Source: Candidatus Halobonum tyrrellensis G22 (GTDB lineage: Archaea > Halobacteriota > Halobacteria > Halobacteriales > Haloferacaceae). Taken from it: a stretch of 64,000 nucleotides of DNA. The stretch covers positions 1-64,000 of the forward strand of contig NZ_ASGZ01000020.1 in NCBI RefSeq assembly GCF_000495475.1, given 5' to 3'. Positions 18,554 to 26,847 of this stretch are shown here, piece by piece. Within the stretch, counting starts at the first letter, position 1; each line of letters begins with the position of its first letter. The notes beneath the pieces were generated by a model, which saw only the letters and a list, made by a program, of their open reading frames with translations, did not search any database and was not told the origin of the DNA. Made by a program: the position numbers and the translations under genes.

Positions 18554-18997
18554 TCACCGCGCGCTCGGGTCGGACCGCCCCGTCCGGCGGCGCCCGCGGC
18601 CGTCACGCGCGAGGAGTCGGTCGACGGTCCCGGCCAACTGCTCGCGGGAGACGGGCTTGGTGAGGTAGTCGTCGATGGGGGCGTCGGCGACGTCGGCGTC
18701 GAACGGGAGCGCCGACACCATCGCCACCCGGCAGTCGAACCCGCGGTCGCGGATCCGGTCGAGGACCTCCCGCCCGGTCGACCGTCCGAGCTGTCGGTCG
18801 AGGAGGACCACGTCGACCGTCGCGTCGAACAGGTCGAGCGCCCGGTCGCCCGTGTCGGCGGTCACCACCCGGTAGTCGGGGTCGAGAAACGCCGCGTGCA
18901 GGTCGCGAACGCCGGGGTCGTCGTCGACTATCAACACGACCGGGTCGGCTGATCGGGACCGAGCGTCGGTGGCGGTTGGGTGGTGGTGGGTTGACAT
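18554..18997 (-). CDS. Stand-alone response regulator receiver protein
   Basis: 147 residues containing essentially one receiver domain: acidic pocket VDDD at 25-27, phospho-acceptor D67 in VVLLDRQLG, Thr/Ser switch in VAMVSALPF, and the conserved Lys in YLTKPVSREQL. The ~20-residue Arg-rich tail is too short for an output domain such as HalX. It would be a phospho-relay partner for a histidine kinase elsewhere. A TATAC element around 19073-19077 predicts a transcript start near 19048, giving a ~50-base leader with a GGAG ribosome site 7 bases before the ATG at 18997. An in-frame ATG at 19051 is an alternative. Confidence 0.88.
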   Translation of the reverse strand: MSTHHHPTATDARSRSADPVVLIVDDDPGVRDLHAAFLDPDYRVVTADTGDRALDLFDATVDVVLLDRQLGRSTGREVLDRIRDRGFDCRVAMVSALPFDADVADAPIDDYLTKPVSREQLAGTVDRLLARDGRGRRRTGRSDPSAR

Positions 18998-19208
18998 CTG
19001 GGTTCTCCGTCGGGCCGCGGTGCGGGCCGGTCGGACCCGTCCCGCCCGCATCTATCACGAACTATGTAGGTGTATACTGGTAAGTGTTTGGTATGATTCG
19101 TCCCGTCGGTCGGCACGAACACAACCGCAGTTGTCGGCGCGCCCGCGAGCGGGCCGGAGCGGCGGGTGGTCCACAAAGCTACTTGTGTTCGGTCGCCTAC
19201 CGGCGCCC

Positions 19209-20033
19209 ATGAGCGACTCACGGACCGGGTCGGCGGTGCTCCGGAACAAGCGGGACGCGACCCGCTACCGGATCCTCGTCGAGGTCGCCGAGCGGCAGCC
19301 GGCGGTGAGCCAGCGGGAGATCGCCGACGCGGTCGGCGTGACCGCACAGGCGGTCTCCGAGCACCTGAGCGACCTGGTCGACGAGGGCGCGGTCAGCCGC
19401 GGGGGCCGCGGCCGCTACGAGGTGACGAAGGAGGGGGTCGACTGGCTCACCGGCCAGACCGACGCGCTCCGCGAGTACGTCGACCACGTCTCGACGGACG
19501 TTCTCGGCGACGTCGCGGTGGAGACGGCGCTGGCGACCGCCGAGGTGACCGCGGGCCAGCGGGTGACGCTGTCGATGCGCGGCGGCGTGCTCCGCGCGAC
19601 GCCGACCGACGGCGGCGCGGGCGACGGCGGCGCGACGGCGGCGGCGGTCACGGACGCCGCCGCCGACGAGGACGTGGGCGTCACCGACTTCGAGGGGCTG
19701 ATCGACTACGACCTCGGCACGGTGACGGCGGTGGTGTTCCCGCCGGTCGCCGAGGGGGGGAGCCGCGCGCTCGACCCTCAGCGGGTCCGCGCGCTCGCCG
19801 CCGACCACCCGGTGGTCGCCGTCGCCGGAACCGAGGCGCTCGCGGCCGCCCGCGCCGCGGACGTGACGCCCGACGTGCGCTTCGGCACCGTCGCGGCCGT
19901 CGAGGAGGCGACGACCAAGGGACTGGACGTCCTCCTCTTGACCGTCGCCGCGGACCTGTCGGCGCACACCGACCGCCTCCGCGAGACCGGCGTCGCCTAC
20001 GAGGTGGTCGACGCGACCACCACCGACCGGTGA
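19209..20033 (+). CDS. Winged-helix transcriptional regulator (haloarchaeal family)
   Basis: 274 residues. The N-terminal winged HTH is clear: RYRILVEVAERQPAVSQREI, then AQAVSEHLSDLVDEGAVSRG and a wing RGRYEVTKEG. The rest is an uncharacterised alpha/beta domain with a Rossmann-like alternation (VVAVAGTEALAAARAAD, LDVLLLTVAADLS) interrupted by an Ala/Gly/Asp loop. This is a DNA-binding regulator of the type often annotated MarR/TrmB-like in haloarchaea (DUF7839-like). Ligand and targets cannot be read. The ATG at 19209 follows a CTACTT element 27 bases upstream. It is divergent from the response regulator gene, so the two share an intergenic control region. Confidence 0.82.
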   Translation: MSDSRTGSAVLRNKRDATRYRILVEVAERQPAVSQREIADAVGVTAQAVSEHLSDLVDEGAVSRGGRGRYEVTKEGVDWLTGQTDALREYVDHVSTDVLGDVAVETALATAEVTAGQRVTLSMRGGVLRATPTDGGAGDGGATAAAVTDAAADEDVGVTDFEGLIDYDLGTVTAVVFPPVAEGGSRALDPQRVRALAADHPVVAVAGTEALAAARAADVTPDVRFGTVAAVEEATTKGLDVLLLTVAADLSAHTDRLRETGVAYEVVDATTTDR

Positions 20034-20091
20034 GTATCCGATCCGATACCGCGGGGCGAAGGTATTTGCCACGCGACCGTCCCCGTCCGGT

Positions 20092-20196
20092 ATGGAAACG
20101 ACGACGGGCGCCCGGATCCGGCTGGGACTCGCCGGCGCGGGCGTGCTCGCGCTCACCGGTTTCGCGGCGCTCGGTCTCACTAGCCTCTCGCTGTAA
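20092..20196 (+). CDS. 34-residue membrane microprotein
   Basis: ATG at 20092 to TAA at 20194-20196. The peptide opens METTTGARIRLGLAG and continues as a single hydrophobic helix (GVLALTGFAALGLTSLSL) with two Arg at the cytoplasmic side. A GGTATTTGCC element is centred 27 bases before the ATG, the same spacing seen for the real leaderless genes here, and the codons are G/C-ending. These points favour a real small gene over chance. No homologue can be named; a small regulator of a membrane complex is only a guess. Confidence 0.55.
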   Translation: METTTGARIRLGLAGAGVLALTGFAALGLTSLSL

Positions 20197-20268
20197 CCGC
20201 CCCGGACCCGGCGGTCGGGTCGGTGCGGTCGCCTCGGACCCACGATCGGAGCGGGTCGGGACCCGAAC

Positions 20269-21072
20269 TCAGGCCATCTCGGGGAGATCCTCAGCCGACG
20301 GCACGCCCTGCGCTTCGACCGTCTCGCCGGTGACGAACGAGGCGGCGTCGCTGACCAGGAACCGGGTCACGTCGGCTATCTCCGCGGTCGTCCCGATGCG
20401 GCGGTCCACGTCGCTCCGGTCGACGTCGTCGGCCGAGATGCCCATCTGTTCTTCGATGCCGGCCGTCGCCACGTAGCCGGGGGCGACGCAGTTGACGCGG
20501 ACGCCCCGGGAGGCCCACTCGACGGCGAGCGTCTCGGTGAGGTTGATCAGGCCGGCCTTCGCCGCCCCGTAGTGGCTCATGTAGCGGGCGGCGCGCGTGC
20601 CGGCGACGCTCGCGACGTTGACGACGACGCCGTCGGTGGCGGCGAGGCGTTCGCCCGCCGCCTGCGTGCAGTGGTACGCGCCGTGGAGGTTGATGTCGAC
20701 CACCCGCTTCCAGCCGTTCTCGGAGATGTCCTCGAACGGGCTGGTGAACGACGCGCCCGCGTTGTTGACGAGCGCGTCGATCCGGCCGAACTCGTCGACG
20801 GTCGCCTCCACGAGCGCCTCCACCGCGTCGCGGTCGGTCACGTCGCACTCGACGGCGAGACACCGCCCCCCGTCGCTCCCGCCGCCCCTGCCGTCGTCGG
20901 GGTCGTTGATCGCCTCCGCGACCGGGTCGACGTGCTCCTGTTCGCGCGAGCAGACCACCACGTCCGCCCCGTCGGCGGCGAACTGCTCGGCTATCTCCCG
21001 TCCGATACCGCTCGACGCCCCCGTCACGATCGTCGTCCGACCGGCGACGGAGAAGCGGTCCGCGAGGCTCAT
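20269..21072 (-). CDS. Short-chain dehydrogenase/reductase (SDR)
   Basis: 267 residues, a classical SDR. It has the cofactor motif TGASSGIG, the acidic DVTD adenine-side loop, the NNAG motif, the catalytic Ser in VVNVASVAG and the Y-x3-K pair in SHYGAAKAG. The dinucleotide preference leans to NADP(H) because of CSRE after beta-2. Substrate unknown; gluconate 5-dehydrogenase and 3-oxoacyl-ACP reductase-like enzymes share this layout. The ATG at 21072 follows a TTTA element about 26 bases upstream. A Gly/Asp-rich loop (DPDDGRGGGSDGGR) before CDVTD is an unusual insertion. Confidence 0.92.
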   Translation of the reverse strand: MSLADRFSVAGRTTIVTGASSGIGREIAEQFAADGADVVVCSREQEHVDPVAEAINDPDDGRGGGSDGGRCLAVECDVTDRDAVEALVEATVDEFGRIDALVNNAGASFTSPFEDISENGWKRVVDINLHGAYHCTQAAGERLAATDGVVVNVASVAGTRAARYMSHYGAAKAGLINLTETLAVEWASRGVRVNCVAPGYVATAGIEEQMGISADDVDRSDVDRRIGTTAEIADVTRFLVSDAASFVTGETVEAQGVPSAEDLPEMA

Positions 21073-21187
21073 ACCTCCCCTCTCCGCCGGACGCCGTAAA
21101 TCTCTGCGGGCCGGTGCGGGCGGGCGGGCCGCGGCGACCGGCGACTGCGGCCCCAGCCTCTATGCGGCTGGGCGGCGAGAGGCGGGT

Positions 21188-21673
21188 GTGATCGACACAC
21201 TCCGCGAGACTGCGGGTTCGCTGTCGGAGTCGGTGGATACGCGACTCGGGTCGGACGGGACCGACGGGACCGGGCGGCGGTCGCCGGTCGGCTGGGTGCG
21301 CGACGAGAGCGCGTCGCTCTCGCGGGTCCGGACGGTCGGCTACCTGCTGGACGACTCGCTGCCGATCCCGGGCACTGACCGCCGGATCGGACTCGACCCG
21401 CTCATCGGGCTGTTGCCCGTGGCCGGCGACACCATCACGGGGCTGCTGTCGCTGTACATCGTCGCCGAGGGGGCGAACATGGGCGTCCCGCGCAACGTGA
21501 TCGGGCGGATGCTGTTCAACGTGGTCGTCGACACCCTCCTCGGGTTCGTCCCCGTCGTCGGCGACATCTTCGACGCGACGTGGAAGTCGAACCAGCGGAA
21601 CGTCGACCTGATCGAGCGGTACGCCGAGAGCAACGAGATCGAGGCCGGCGACACGCTGTTCGACCGCGAGTAG
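21188..21673 (+). CDS. DUF4112 membrane protein
   Basis: 161 residues. The body matches the DUF4112 pattern: LDDSLPIPGTDRRIGLDPLI, then GLLPVAGDTITGLLSLYIV, and FVPVVGDIFDATWKSNQRNV with the NVDLIERY end. Two hydrophobic helices with conserved Pro/Gly/Asp suggest an inner-membrane hairpin. Function is not known. The GTG at 21188 follows a TCTATG element about 27 bases upstream. Divergent from the SDR gene. Confidence 0.85.
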   Translation: MIDTLRETAGSLSESVDTRLGSDGTDGTGRRSPVGWVRDESASLSRVRTVGYLLDDSLPIPGTDRRIGLDPLIGLLPVAGDTITGLLSLYIVAEGANMGVPRNVIGRMLFNVVVDTLLGFVPVVGDIFDATWKSNQRNVDLIERYAESNEIEAGDTLFDRE

Positions 21674-21748
21674 AGCAGGACTAGAGAGGAGAGGGGGGAG
21701 AGAGCGCGAGAGGGAGGGAGCCAGAGAGCGAGAAGAAGGGGGGACGGC
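21674..21748 (+). repeat. Homopurine tract between convergent genes
   Basis: After the DUF4112 stop the plus strand runs for about 75 bases as almost uninterrupted A/G with only a few C or T. The minus strand, downstream of the hydrolase stop, is therefore C/T rich. Such a tract could act as a transcript end zone for the minus-strand gene or adopt a triplex. It does not encode a protein. Confidence 0.7.
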
Positions 21749-21762
21749 GACCCGCGTGCGAC

Positions 21763-22608
21763 TCACGCGAGGAAGTCGAGCAGGCTATCGCGGTAGGCGT
21801 CCGGCCGGTCGTGGGTCACCCAGTGTGCCGCCTCGTCGAGACGGACCACCCGCCCGTCGCCCGCCGTCTCGCTGACGAGTCGCTGTGCGTTCTCGACCGG
21901 TTGGAGACCGTCCTCCGCGCCCCACAGACACAGCAGGTCCGCGGTGATGTCGCCGTACGCGATCTCGGTGGTGTGGTTGGTGTTCGTCGCCACCGCCGCC
22001 CGCGCGAGGTCCGTCCGCCCGCCGCGGACGGTCCACGGCGACTTCATGCCCGCGACCCACGAGGGGTCGGCCTCGTCGTACGCGCCGTCGACGAACAGGT
22101 ACTCCAGTCGGTCGTCGAGTTCCTCGTCGGTCCAGCCGGCGGTCACGCCCGGCGCGCCGAGGTCGTTTATCACCTCGACCGGCCACGAGTCGAAACACGC
22201 CGCGTTCGACAGCACCAGCCGGCCCACCGCGTCGGGTCGGGCCGCCGCGTAGCGGAGCGCGACCGCCCCGCCGATGTCGTGACCCACCAGGTCGACCGTC
22301 CGGTGAGCGGTCGCGCTCGCGAGGAAGTCCGCGAGCGCCGCGGTGGCGGCGCGGACCGACCGGTCGAACCCCTCGCCCCGTTCGGAGTTGCCGTACCCCG
22401 GGAGGTTCGGCGCGAACACGTGCCGGTGCTCGCCGAGCGCGGGCGCGGCGTCCCGCCAGAGGTACGACCACGTCGGGATGCCGTGGAGCAACACCACCGG
22501 CGGCCCGTCGCGGTCCGCTCCCGCCTCGTAGTAGGCGAACTCCACGTCGTGGCCGTCGACGGTGACGCTCGTGTGCCGTTGTCTCTCGCTCCAGTCGGGA
22601 TAGTTCAT
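21763..22608 (-). CDS. Alpha/beta hydrolase with Asp nucleophile (epoxide hydrolase/dehalogenase group)
   Basis: 281 residues. The oxyanion loop is HGIPTWSYLWR and the nucleophile elbow is GHDIGG, so the nucleophile is Asp, as in haloalkane dehalogenases and epoxide hydrolases. A cap region follows, then the acid in LWGAEDGLQP and the base in EAAHWVTHDRP. The residues that hold a halide in true haloalkane dehalogenases (Asn/Glu after HG, Trp after the nucleophile) are Ile here, arguing against dehalogenation. The ATG is at 22608. The substrate is unknown. Confidence 0.87.
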   Translation of the reverse strand: MNYPDWSERQRHTSVTVDGHDVEFAYYEAGADRDGPPVVLLHGIPTWSYLWRDAAPALGEHRHVFAPNLPGYGNSERGEGFDRSVRAATAALADFLASATAHRTVDLVGHDIGGAVALRYAAARPDAVGRLVLSNAACFDSWPVEVINDLGAPGVTAGWTDEELDDRLEYLFVDGAYDEADPSWVAGMKSPWTVRGGRTDLARAAVATNTNHTTEIAYGDITADLLCLWGAEDGLQPVENAQRLVSETAGDGRVVRLDEAAHWVTHDRPDAYRDSLLDFLA

Positions 22609-22719
22609 GGTCGACCGTATCGCACGCTGTCAGTATATGTCACACGGGCCCGAACGGGACCGCCGCCGACCCCGCGGACGCCCGCGGCGTTTTTGTGACC
22701 CCCGGCGGTACTGGCGGGC

Positions 22720-22833
22720 GTGACCGACGACCACCCACGCCCGACGACGGACGCCGGCTTGCCGACCCGCGAGCGGGGTCGCCGACCCCGGACCGCCGGG
22801 GCGACCCGCGGCGTCGAGGGGGACCGTTCGTGA
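22720..22833 (+). other. Leaderless mini-ORF before a membrane protein gene
   Basis: A GTG at 22720 lies 27-28 bases after GTTTTTG, the leaderless spacing used across this window. It opens a 37-codon frame rich in Arg, Asp and Pro whose TGA overlaps the GTG of the next gene (22830-22833). It may be a short upstream ORF that delivers ribosomes to the membrane gene. The peptide has no recognisable family and could be non-functional. Confidence 0.35.
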
Positions 22834-23333
22834 ACGCGCTCCGGGTCGTCGCCGGGACGCGCCCCGAGCGCCGCCGCTACCTGGCGCTGGGGTGGGTGCT
22901 CGGCGTCGGCGCGTTCGCGCTCGGGCTGTCGCTCGCGGAGCCGTTCGTCGCCGCGACCGGCCCGTGGCTCCCGGTCGCCGCCGTCGCGCTGCTCCTCCTC
23001 GCGGCGGTGGCGGCGTACGACGGCGCCGGCCTGCCCGCGACGGCGGGACTCGTCGCGCTCGCAGCGGCGGGGATGGTCCCGTTCGTCGCCACCGTCGCGA
23101 TAGCGCGGATGGTTCCGCCGACGAGCGCGCTCGCGGTCCAGGTGACGTTCTCGGCGGCCGTCGCGCTGCTGGCGGGCGTCACCGTCGGGCTGGTGGGGTT
23201 CGCGGTCGGCGCCGCCGCCCGCTGGGTCCGCGAGCGGCGAGCGAACGGGTCGCGCGACCCGACCCCGCCCGCCGCGCCCGCGTCGGCCGACGCGGCCGAC
23301 GACGGCTCGCGCCCCCGGGGCGGGTCGGACTGA
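22830..23333 (+). CDS. Four-helix membrane protein
   Basis: 167 residues from the GTG at 22830: VNALRVVAGTRPERRRYLAL, then about four transmembrane helices (VLGVGAFALGLSLAEPFVAA, WLPVAAVALLLLAAVAAY, AGLVALAAAGMVPFVATVAI, AVALLAGVTVGLVGFAVGAA) and a disordered Arg/Pro/Asp tail. Function unknown. The promoter (GTTTTTG at 22689-22695) lies far from this start but at leaderless distance from the mini-ORF at 22720, whose stop overlaps this GTG. Translation is therefore probably coupled. A longer in-frame start at 22695 would sit on top of the promoter and is rejected. Confidence 0.65.
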   Translation: MNALRVVAGTRPERRRYLALGWVLGVGAFALGLSLAEPFVAATGPWLPVAAVALLLLAAVAAYDGAGLPATAGLVALAAAGMVPFVATVAIARMVPPTSALAVQVTFSAAVALLAGVTVGLVGFAVGAAARWVRERRANGSRDPTPPAAPASADAADDGSRPRGGSD

Positions 23334-23427
23334 CGGGGGCGGAGTCGGGCGACCGAGTCGCGTCGAGGGACCAGCCGAGCACGCGCGCGCGGAGAGTTTA
23401 ACAGTCCGCGCGGGGTAGGTCGGCGTG

Positions 23428-24711
23428 ATGGACATCGACCAGCACGCCGAGGAGCTCGCCTCCGCTCTCGGCCAAGACAAAGAGGAGGTACGGCAGGACC
23501 TGGAGAACCTTCTGGAGTACAGCGTCCCCATCGACGAGGCCAAGCAGTCCGTCCGCCGGAAGTACGGCGGCGGGGGCGGCGACGGCGGCACGCCCGAGTC
23601 GAAGGCCATCGCGGACCTCACCCCCGACGGGGGGAACGTCACGGTCACTGCCCGCGTGTTGAGCGTCGGCCGGCGGCGCATCCGGTATCAGGGCGACGAG
23701 ACGGTGATCCGCGAGGGCGAACTCGCCGACGAGTCGGGCGTGGTGTCGTACACCGCGTGGACCGACTTCGGCTTCGAGCCCGGCGACACCGTCACCGTCG
23801 GCAACGCGGGCGTCCGCGAGTGGGAGGGCGAGCCGGAACTCAACATGGGCGAGTCGTCGACGGTCGCGCTCGAATCCGAGACGCTCGACGTGCCCCAGCG
23901 GGTGGGCGGCGAGCGCGACCTGGTCGACCTCGCGGCCGGCGACCGCGGGCGGACCGTCGAGGCGCGCGTGCTCGAAGTCGAACAGCGGGTCATCGACGGC
24001 CGCGACGGCGAGACCACCATCCTCTCGGGCGTGCTCGGCGACGAGACGGCGCGGCTCCCGTTCACCGACTGGGACCCGACGCCCGAACTGGAGGAGGGCG
24101 CGGAGCTCCGGTTCGAGGACGTGTACGTCCGCGAGTTCCGCGGCGTCCCCTCGGTCAACCTCACGGAGTTCACGGAGGTGTCGCCGGCGAGCGTCGAGGT
24201 GTCCGACGAGGCGCCCGAGGTCGACGTCGCCGAGGCGGTCGAGTCGGGCGGCATGTACGACGTGGCGGTCGTCGGCAACGTCATCGAGGTGCGCGACGGC
24301 TCCGGGCTGATAGAGCGGTGTCCGGAGTGCGGCCGGCTGGTCCAGAACGGTCAGTGTCGGAGCCACGGCCAGGTCGACCCCGACGACGACCTCCGGATCA
24401 AGGCCATCGTCGACGACGGCACCGCCACCGTCACCGCCATCCTCGGCCGCGAGATAACCGAGGACGTGTACGGCGGCACGCTGGAGGACGCCCTCTCGGC
24501 CGCCCGCGACGCGATGAGCCGCGAGGTGGTCGCCGAGGACGTCCGCGGGAAACTGGTGGGCCGGGAGTACCGCGTCCGCGGGCACCTCTCGGTCGACGAG
24601 TACGGCGCCAACCTCGACGCGAGCGCGTTCGACGAGACGGACGACGACGCCGCGGCCCGCGCCCGCGCGGCGCTCGAGGAACTCGGCGGCGACGCGGAGG
24701 TGGGCGCGTGA
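23428..24711 (+). CDS. rpa1: Replication protein A (single-stranded DNA-binding protein, Rpa1 type)
   Basis: 427 residues. A helical N-terminal segment (MDIDQHAEELASALGQDKEE) is followed by three OB folds (starting near TVTARVLSVGRRRI, RTVEARVLEVEQRV, DVAVVGNVIEVRDG). A zinc finger interrupts the third, C298-PEC with CRSH. This is the haloarchaeal RPA architecture; the protein coats ssDNA in replication and repair. The ATG at 23428 follows a GTTTAAC element by 27 bases. Its TGA overlaps the next GTG, and the order RPA, RPA-associated protein, phosphoesterase is the rpa1-rpap1-rpe operon known from Haloferax. Confidence 0.93.
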   Translation: MDIDQHAEELASALGQDKEEVRQDLENLLEYSVPIDEAKQSVRRKYGGGGGDGGTPESKAIADLTPDGGNVTVTARVLSVGRRRIRYQGDETVIREGELADESGVVSYTAWTDFGFEPGDTVTVGNAGVREWEGEPELNMGESSTVALESETLDVPQRVGGERDLVDLAAGDRGRTVEARVLEVEQRVIDGRDGETTILSGVLGDETARLPFTDWDPTPELEEGAELRFEDVYVREFRGVPSVNLTEFTEVSPASVEVSDEAPEVDVAEAVESGGMYDVAVVGNVIEVRDGSGLIERCPECGRLVQNGQCRSHGQVDPDDDLRIKAIVDDGTATVTAILGREITEDVYGGTLEDALSAARDAMSREVVAEDVRGKLVGREYRVRGHLSVDEYGANLDASAFDETDDDAAARARAALEELGGDAEVGA

Positions 24712-26846
24712 GCTCCTCCGACGGCTCCAACTCGACCTCGAACGGCGACGACGGCGGCGACTCCGGACCGGGCGCCCGCGAGGTGGCCCACCGGCTGTTC
24801 GCCGCCGAGTTCGACGACGCCGACCTCGACTACTCCGAGAGCGACGAGGAGCGCGCGCCCAACTACGTGGTGACGCCGACCGGCCTCCGGGTCAACCGGC
24901 TGTTCGCGGTGGGCGTGTTGACCGAAGTCGAGAGCGTCAACGACGAGACCCTGCGGGGCCGCGTGGTCGACCCCACGGGCGCGTTCGTCACCTACGCGGG
25001 CCAGTACCAGCCCGACGCGCTGGCGTTCCTCGACCGGGCGGAGCCGCCGGCGTTCGTCGCGCTCACGGGGAAGGCGCGGACGTTCCAGCCCGAGGACTCC
25101 GACCGGGTGTTCACGTCCGTCCGCCCGGAGAGTCTCGCCGAGGTGGACGCGGGCACGCGCGACCGCTGGACCGTCTCGGCGGCGCGCGCGACGCTCCGAC
25201 GGCTCGCGGTGTTCGCTGCGTCCCTCGAGATGGACGAACGCGGCGACGACCTCCGGGCGCGCTTGGAGGCGGCGGGCGTGCCGACCGCGCTCGCGTCGGG
25301 GGTGCCGCTCGCCATCGACCACTACGGGACGACCGAACGCTACCTCGAAGCCGTCCGAGCGGTCGCGGTCGACGCGCTCGAACTCGTCGCGGGCGAGGTG
25401 GACGAGGTCCGCCCGCTCGACGTCGACCCCGACGAGACCGGCCCGGGCGAACTGGGTGCGCTCCCGGCGGTCGACTACGAGTTCGACACCCCGACCGCGA
25501 GCGCCGGAACCGGAGCCGACGCCCGCTCGGAGGGAGCAACGATGGCGGACGTCGACCCCGACGCCGACGCGCCCGGGACCGACGAGGGTGCGACCGCCGA
25601 CTCGTCGGTGGGCGAGACGACGACCGAGGCGGAGCCCGTGACCGCCGACGGCGGCGACGACGACCGCGAGACGGAGACGGAGACGACGCCCGGGGCGGCC
25701 GCCGAGGACGACACCGCCGCCGAAGACGACACCGCCGCCGGGGCGGATACGACTGCGAGTGCGACCCCCGACGAGGCCGACGAAAGTCTCGACGAGGAGA
25801 CCGACGCGGTGCCCGACGCGGACGTGGCCAGTCCCGACCCGGACGGGCGGGCGGAGGTCGACGCCGCCGAGGCGGCCGAGAGCGAGGCCGAATCCGGGAC
25901 GGCGAGCGACGCCGGGACCGCCGACACCGACGCCGCCGCCGGCCTCGACGACTTCGAGGAGACGGGCGGGGACGCCGACGACGCCGAGGGCGGCCTCGGC
26001 GACTTCGAGGGGTCGGACCCGACGCCCGACGAGGTGGAGTCGACGCCGCGCGGCGAGACGGACGCCGCCGAACCCGGCGACTTCGACGAGGCCGACCCGG
26101 GCGAGGGGAGTCCGAACGACTTCGGCGACGTGGGGCCGAACGACCCGGACGACGAGTCGGACCCCGGCGACCTCGAGGAGGCGAACGCCCGCGAGTTCGA
26201 CGCGCCCGGCGCCGACCCGGAGGCGGACGCCGACGCGGACGCCGCCGACCCCGACGACTTCGAGGACGCGCTCAGCGACGAGGAGCGCCGCGAGGCCGAA
26301 GCGGAACACGGCGTCGAGTTCTCCTCGGGGGCGGACGTGCCCGACCCGGGCGACGCGGACATCGAGACGCCCGACCCCGACAGCGGGATGGCCGACGGGA
26401 TGGACGAGGAGATCGCGGACCAACACCAGCCCGAACCCGAACCCGGCGCGGGCGCGACCGAACCCGCGAGCGAGGGGACGGTCGGGACGACCCCCGCGGG
26501 CGAGGAGGCGGCGCCGCCGGAGGGCGAGAACGCCGAACCCGCCGCGGTCGAAGACCCCGCCGAGACCGCGACCATGGACGACCCGGCGGACGCCAGCACG
26601 CCGGCGGAGGACCCCGCGGAGGCGGCGACGACGGACGACGACGCCGTCGACGTCGACCTGGAGGAGGCCGCGGTCGAGTTGATGGACGAACTCGACGACG
26701 GCGACGGCGCCGACCGCGACGAGGTGGTGGCGGCGGCGGTCGACCGCTACGGCGCCGACGAGAGCGACATCGAGGAGGCGATCCAGGACGCGCTGATGGG
26801 CGGGAAGTGCTACGAACCCGACGACGGCGTGCTCAAACCCATCTGA
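24708..26846 (+). CDS. rpap1: RPA-associated protein with very long acidic tail
   Basis: 712 residues, GTG start overlapping the rpa1 stop (GTGA). Residues ~20-250 form a folded OB-containing region (HRLFAAEFDDADLDYSESDE, NYVVTPTGLRVNRLFAVGVL, VVDPTGAFVTYAGQYQPDAL). Residues ~255-640 are a highly acidic low-complexity tail. It contains recurring acidic-plus-aromatic motifs between ~412 and ~520 (LDDFEE, LGDFEG, PGDFDE, PNDFGD, PDDFED). The last ~65 residues are a compact helical domain (VDLEEAAVELMDELDD ... GGKCYEPDDGVLKPI). In Haloferax, Rpap proteins form a complex with the matching RPA. The tail looks longer than I would expect for the family. Confidence 0.88.
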   Translation: MSSSDGSNSTSNGDDGGDSGPGAREVAHRLFAAEFDDADLDYSESDEERAPNYVVTPTGLRVNRLFAVGVLTEVESVNDETLRGRVVDPTGAFVTYAGQYQPDALAFLDRAEPPAFVALTGKARTFQPEDSDRVFTSVRPESLAEVDAGTRDRWTVSAARATLRRLAVFAASLEMDERGDDLRARLEAAGVPTALASGVPLAIDHYGTTERYLEAVRAVAVDALELVAGEVDEVRPLDVDPDETGPGELGALPAVDYEFDTPTASAGTGADARSEGATMADVDPDADAPGTDEGATADSSVGETTTEAEPVTADGGDDDRETETETTPGAAAEDDTAAEDDTAAGADTTASATPDEADESLDEETDAVPDADVASPDPDGRAEVDAAEAAESEAESGTASDAGTADTDAAAGLDDFEETGGDADDAEGGLGDFEGSDPTPDEVESTPRGETDAAEPGDFDEADPGEGSPNDFGDVGPNDPDDESDPGDLEEANAREFDAPGADPEADADADAADPDDFEDALSDEERREAEAEHGVEFSSGADVPDPGDADIETPDPDSGMADGMDEEIADQHQPEPEPGAGATEPASEGTVGTTPAGEEAAPPEGENAEPAAVEDPAETATMDDPADASTPAEDPAEAATTDDDAVDVDLEEAAVELMDELDDGDGADRDEVVAAAVDRYGADESDIEEAIQDALMGGKCYEPDDGVLKPI

Positions 26847-26847
26847 C

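Noticed and set aside
18998-19051. Upstream in-frame ATG of the response regulator
   Set aside because: It would lie at or before the predicted transcript start and adds an Arg-rich stretch unlike a receiver domain; a GGAG site supports 18997 instead.
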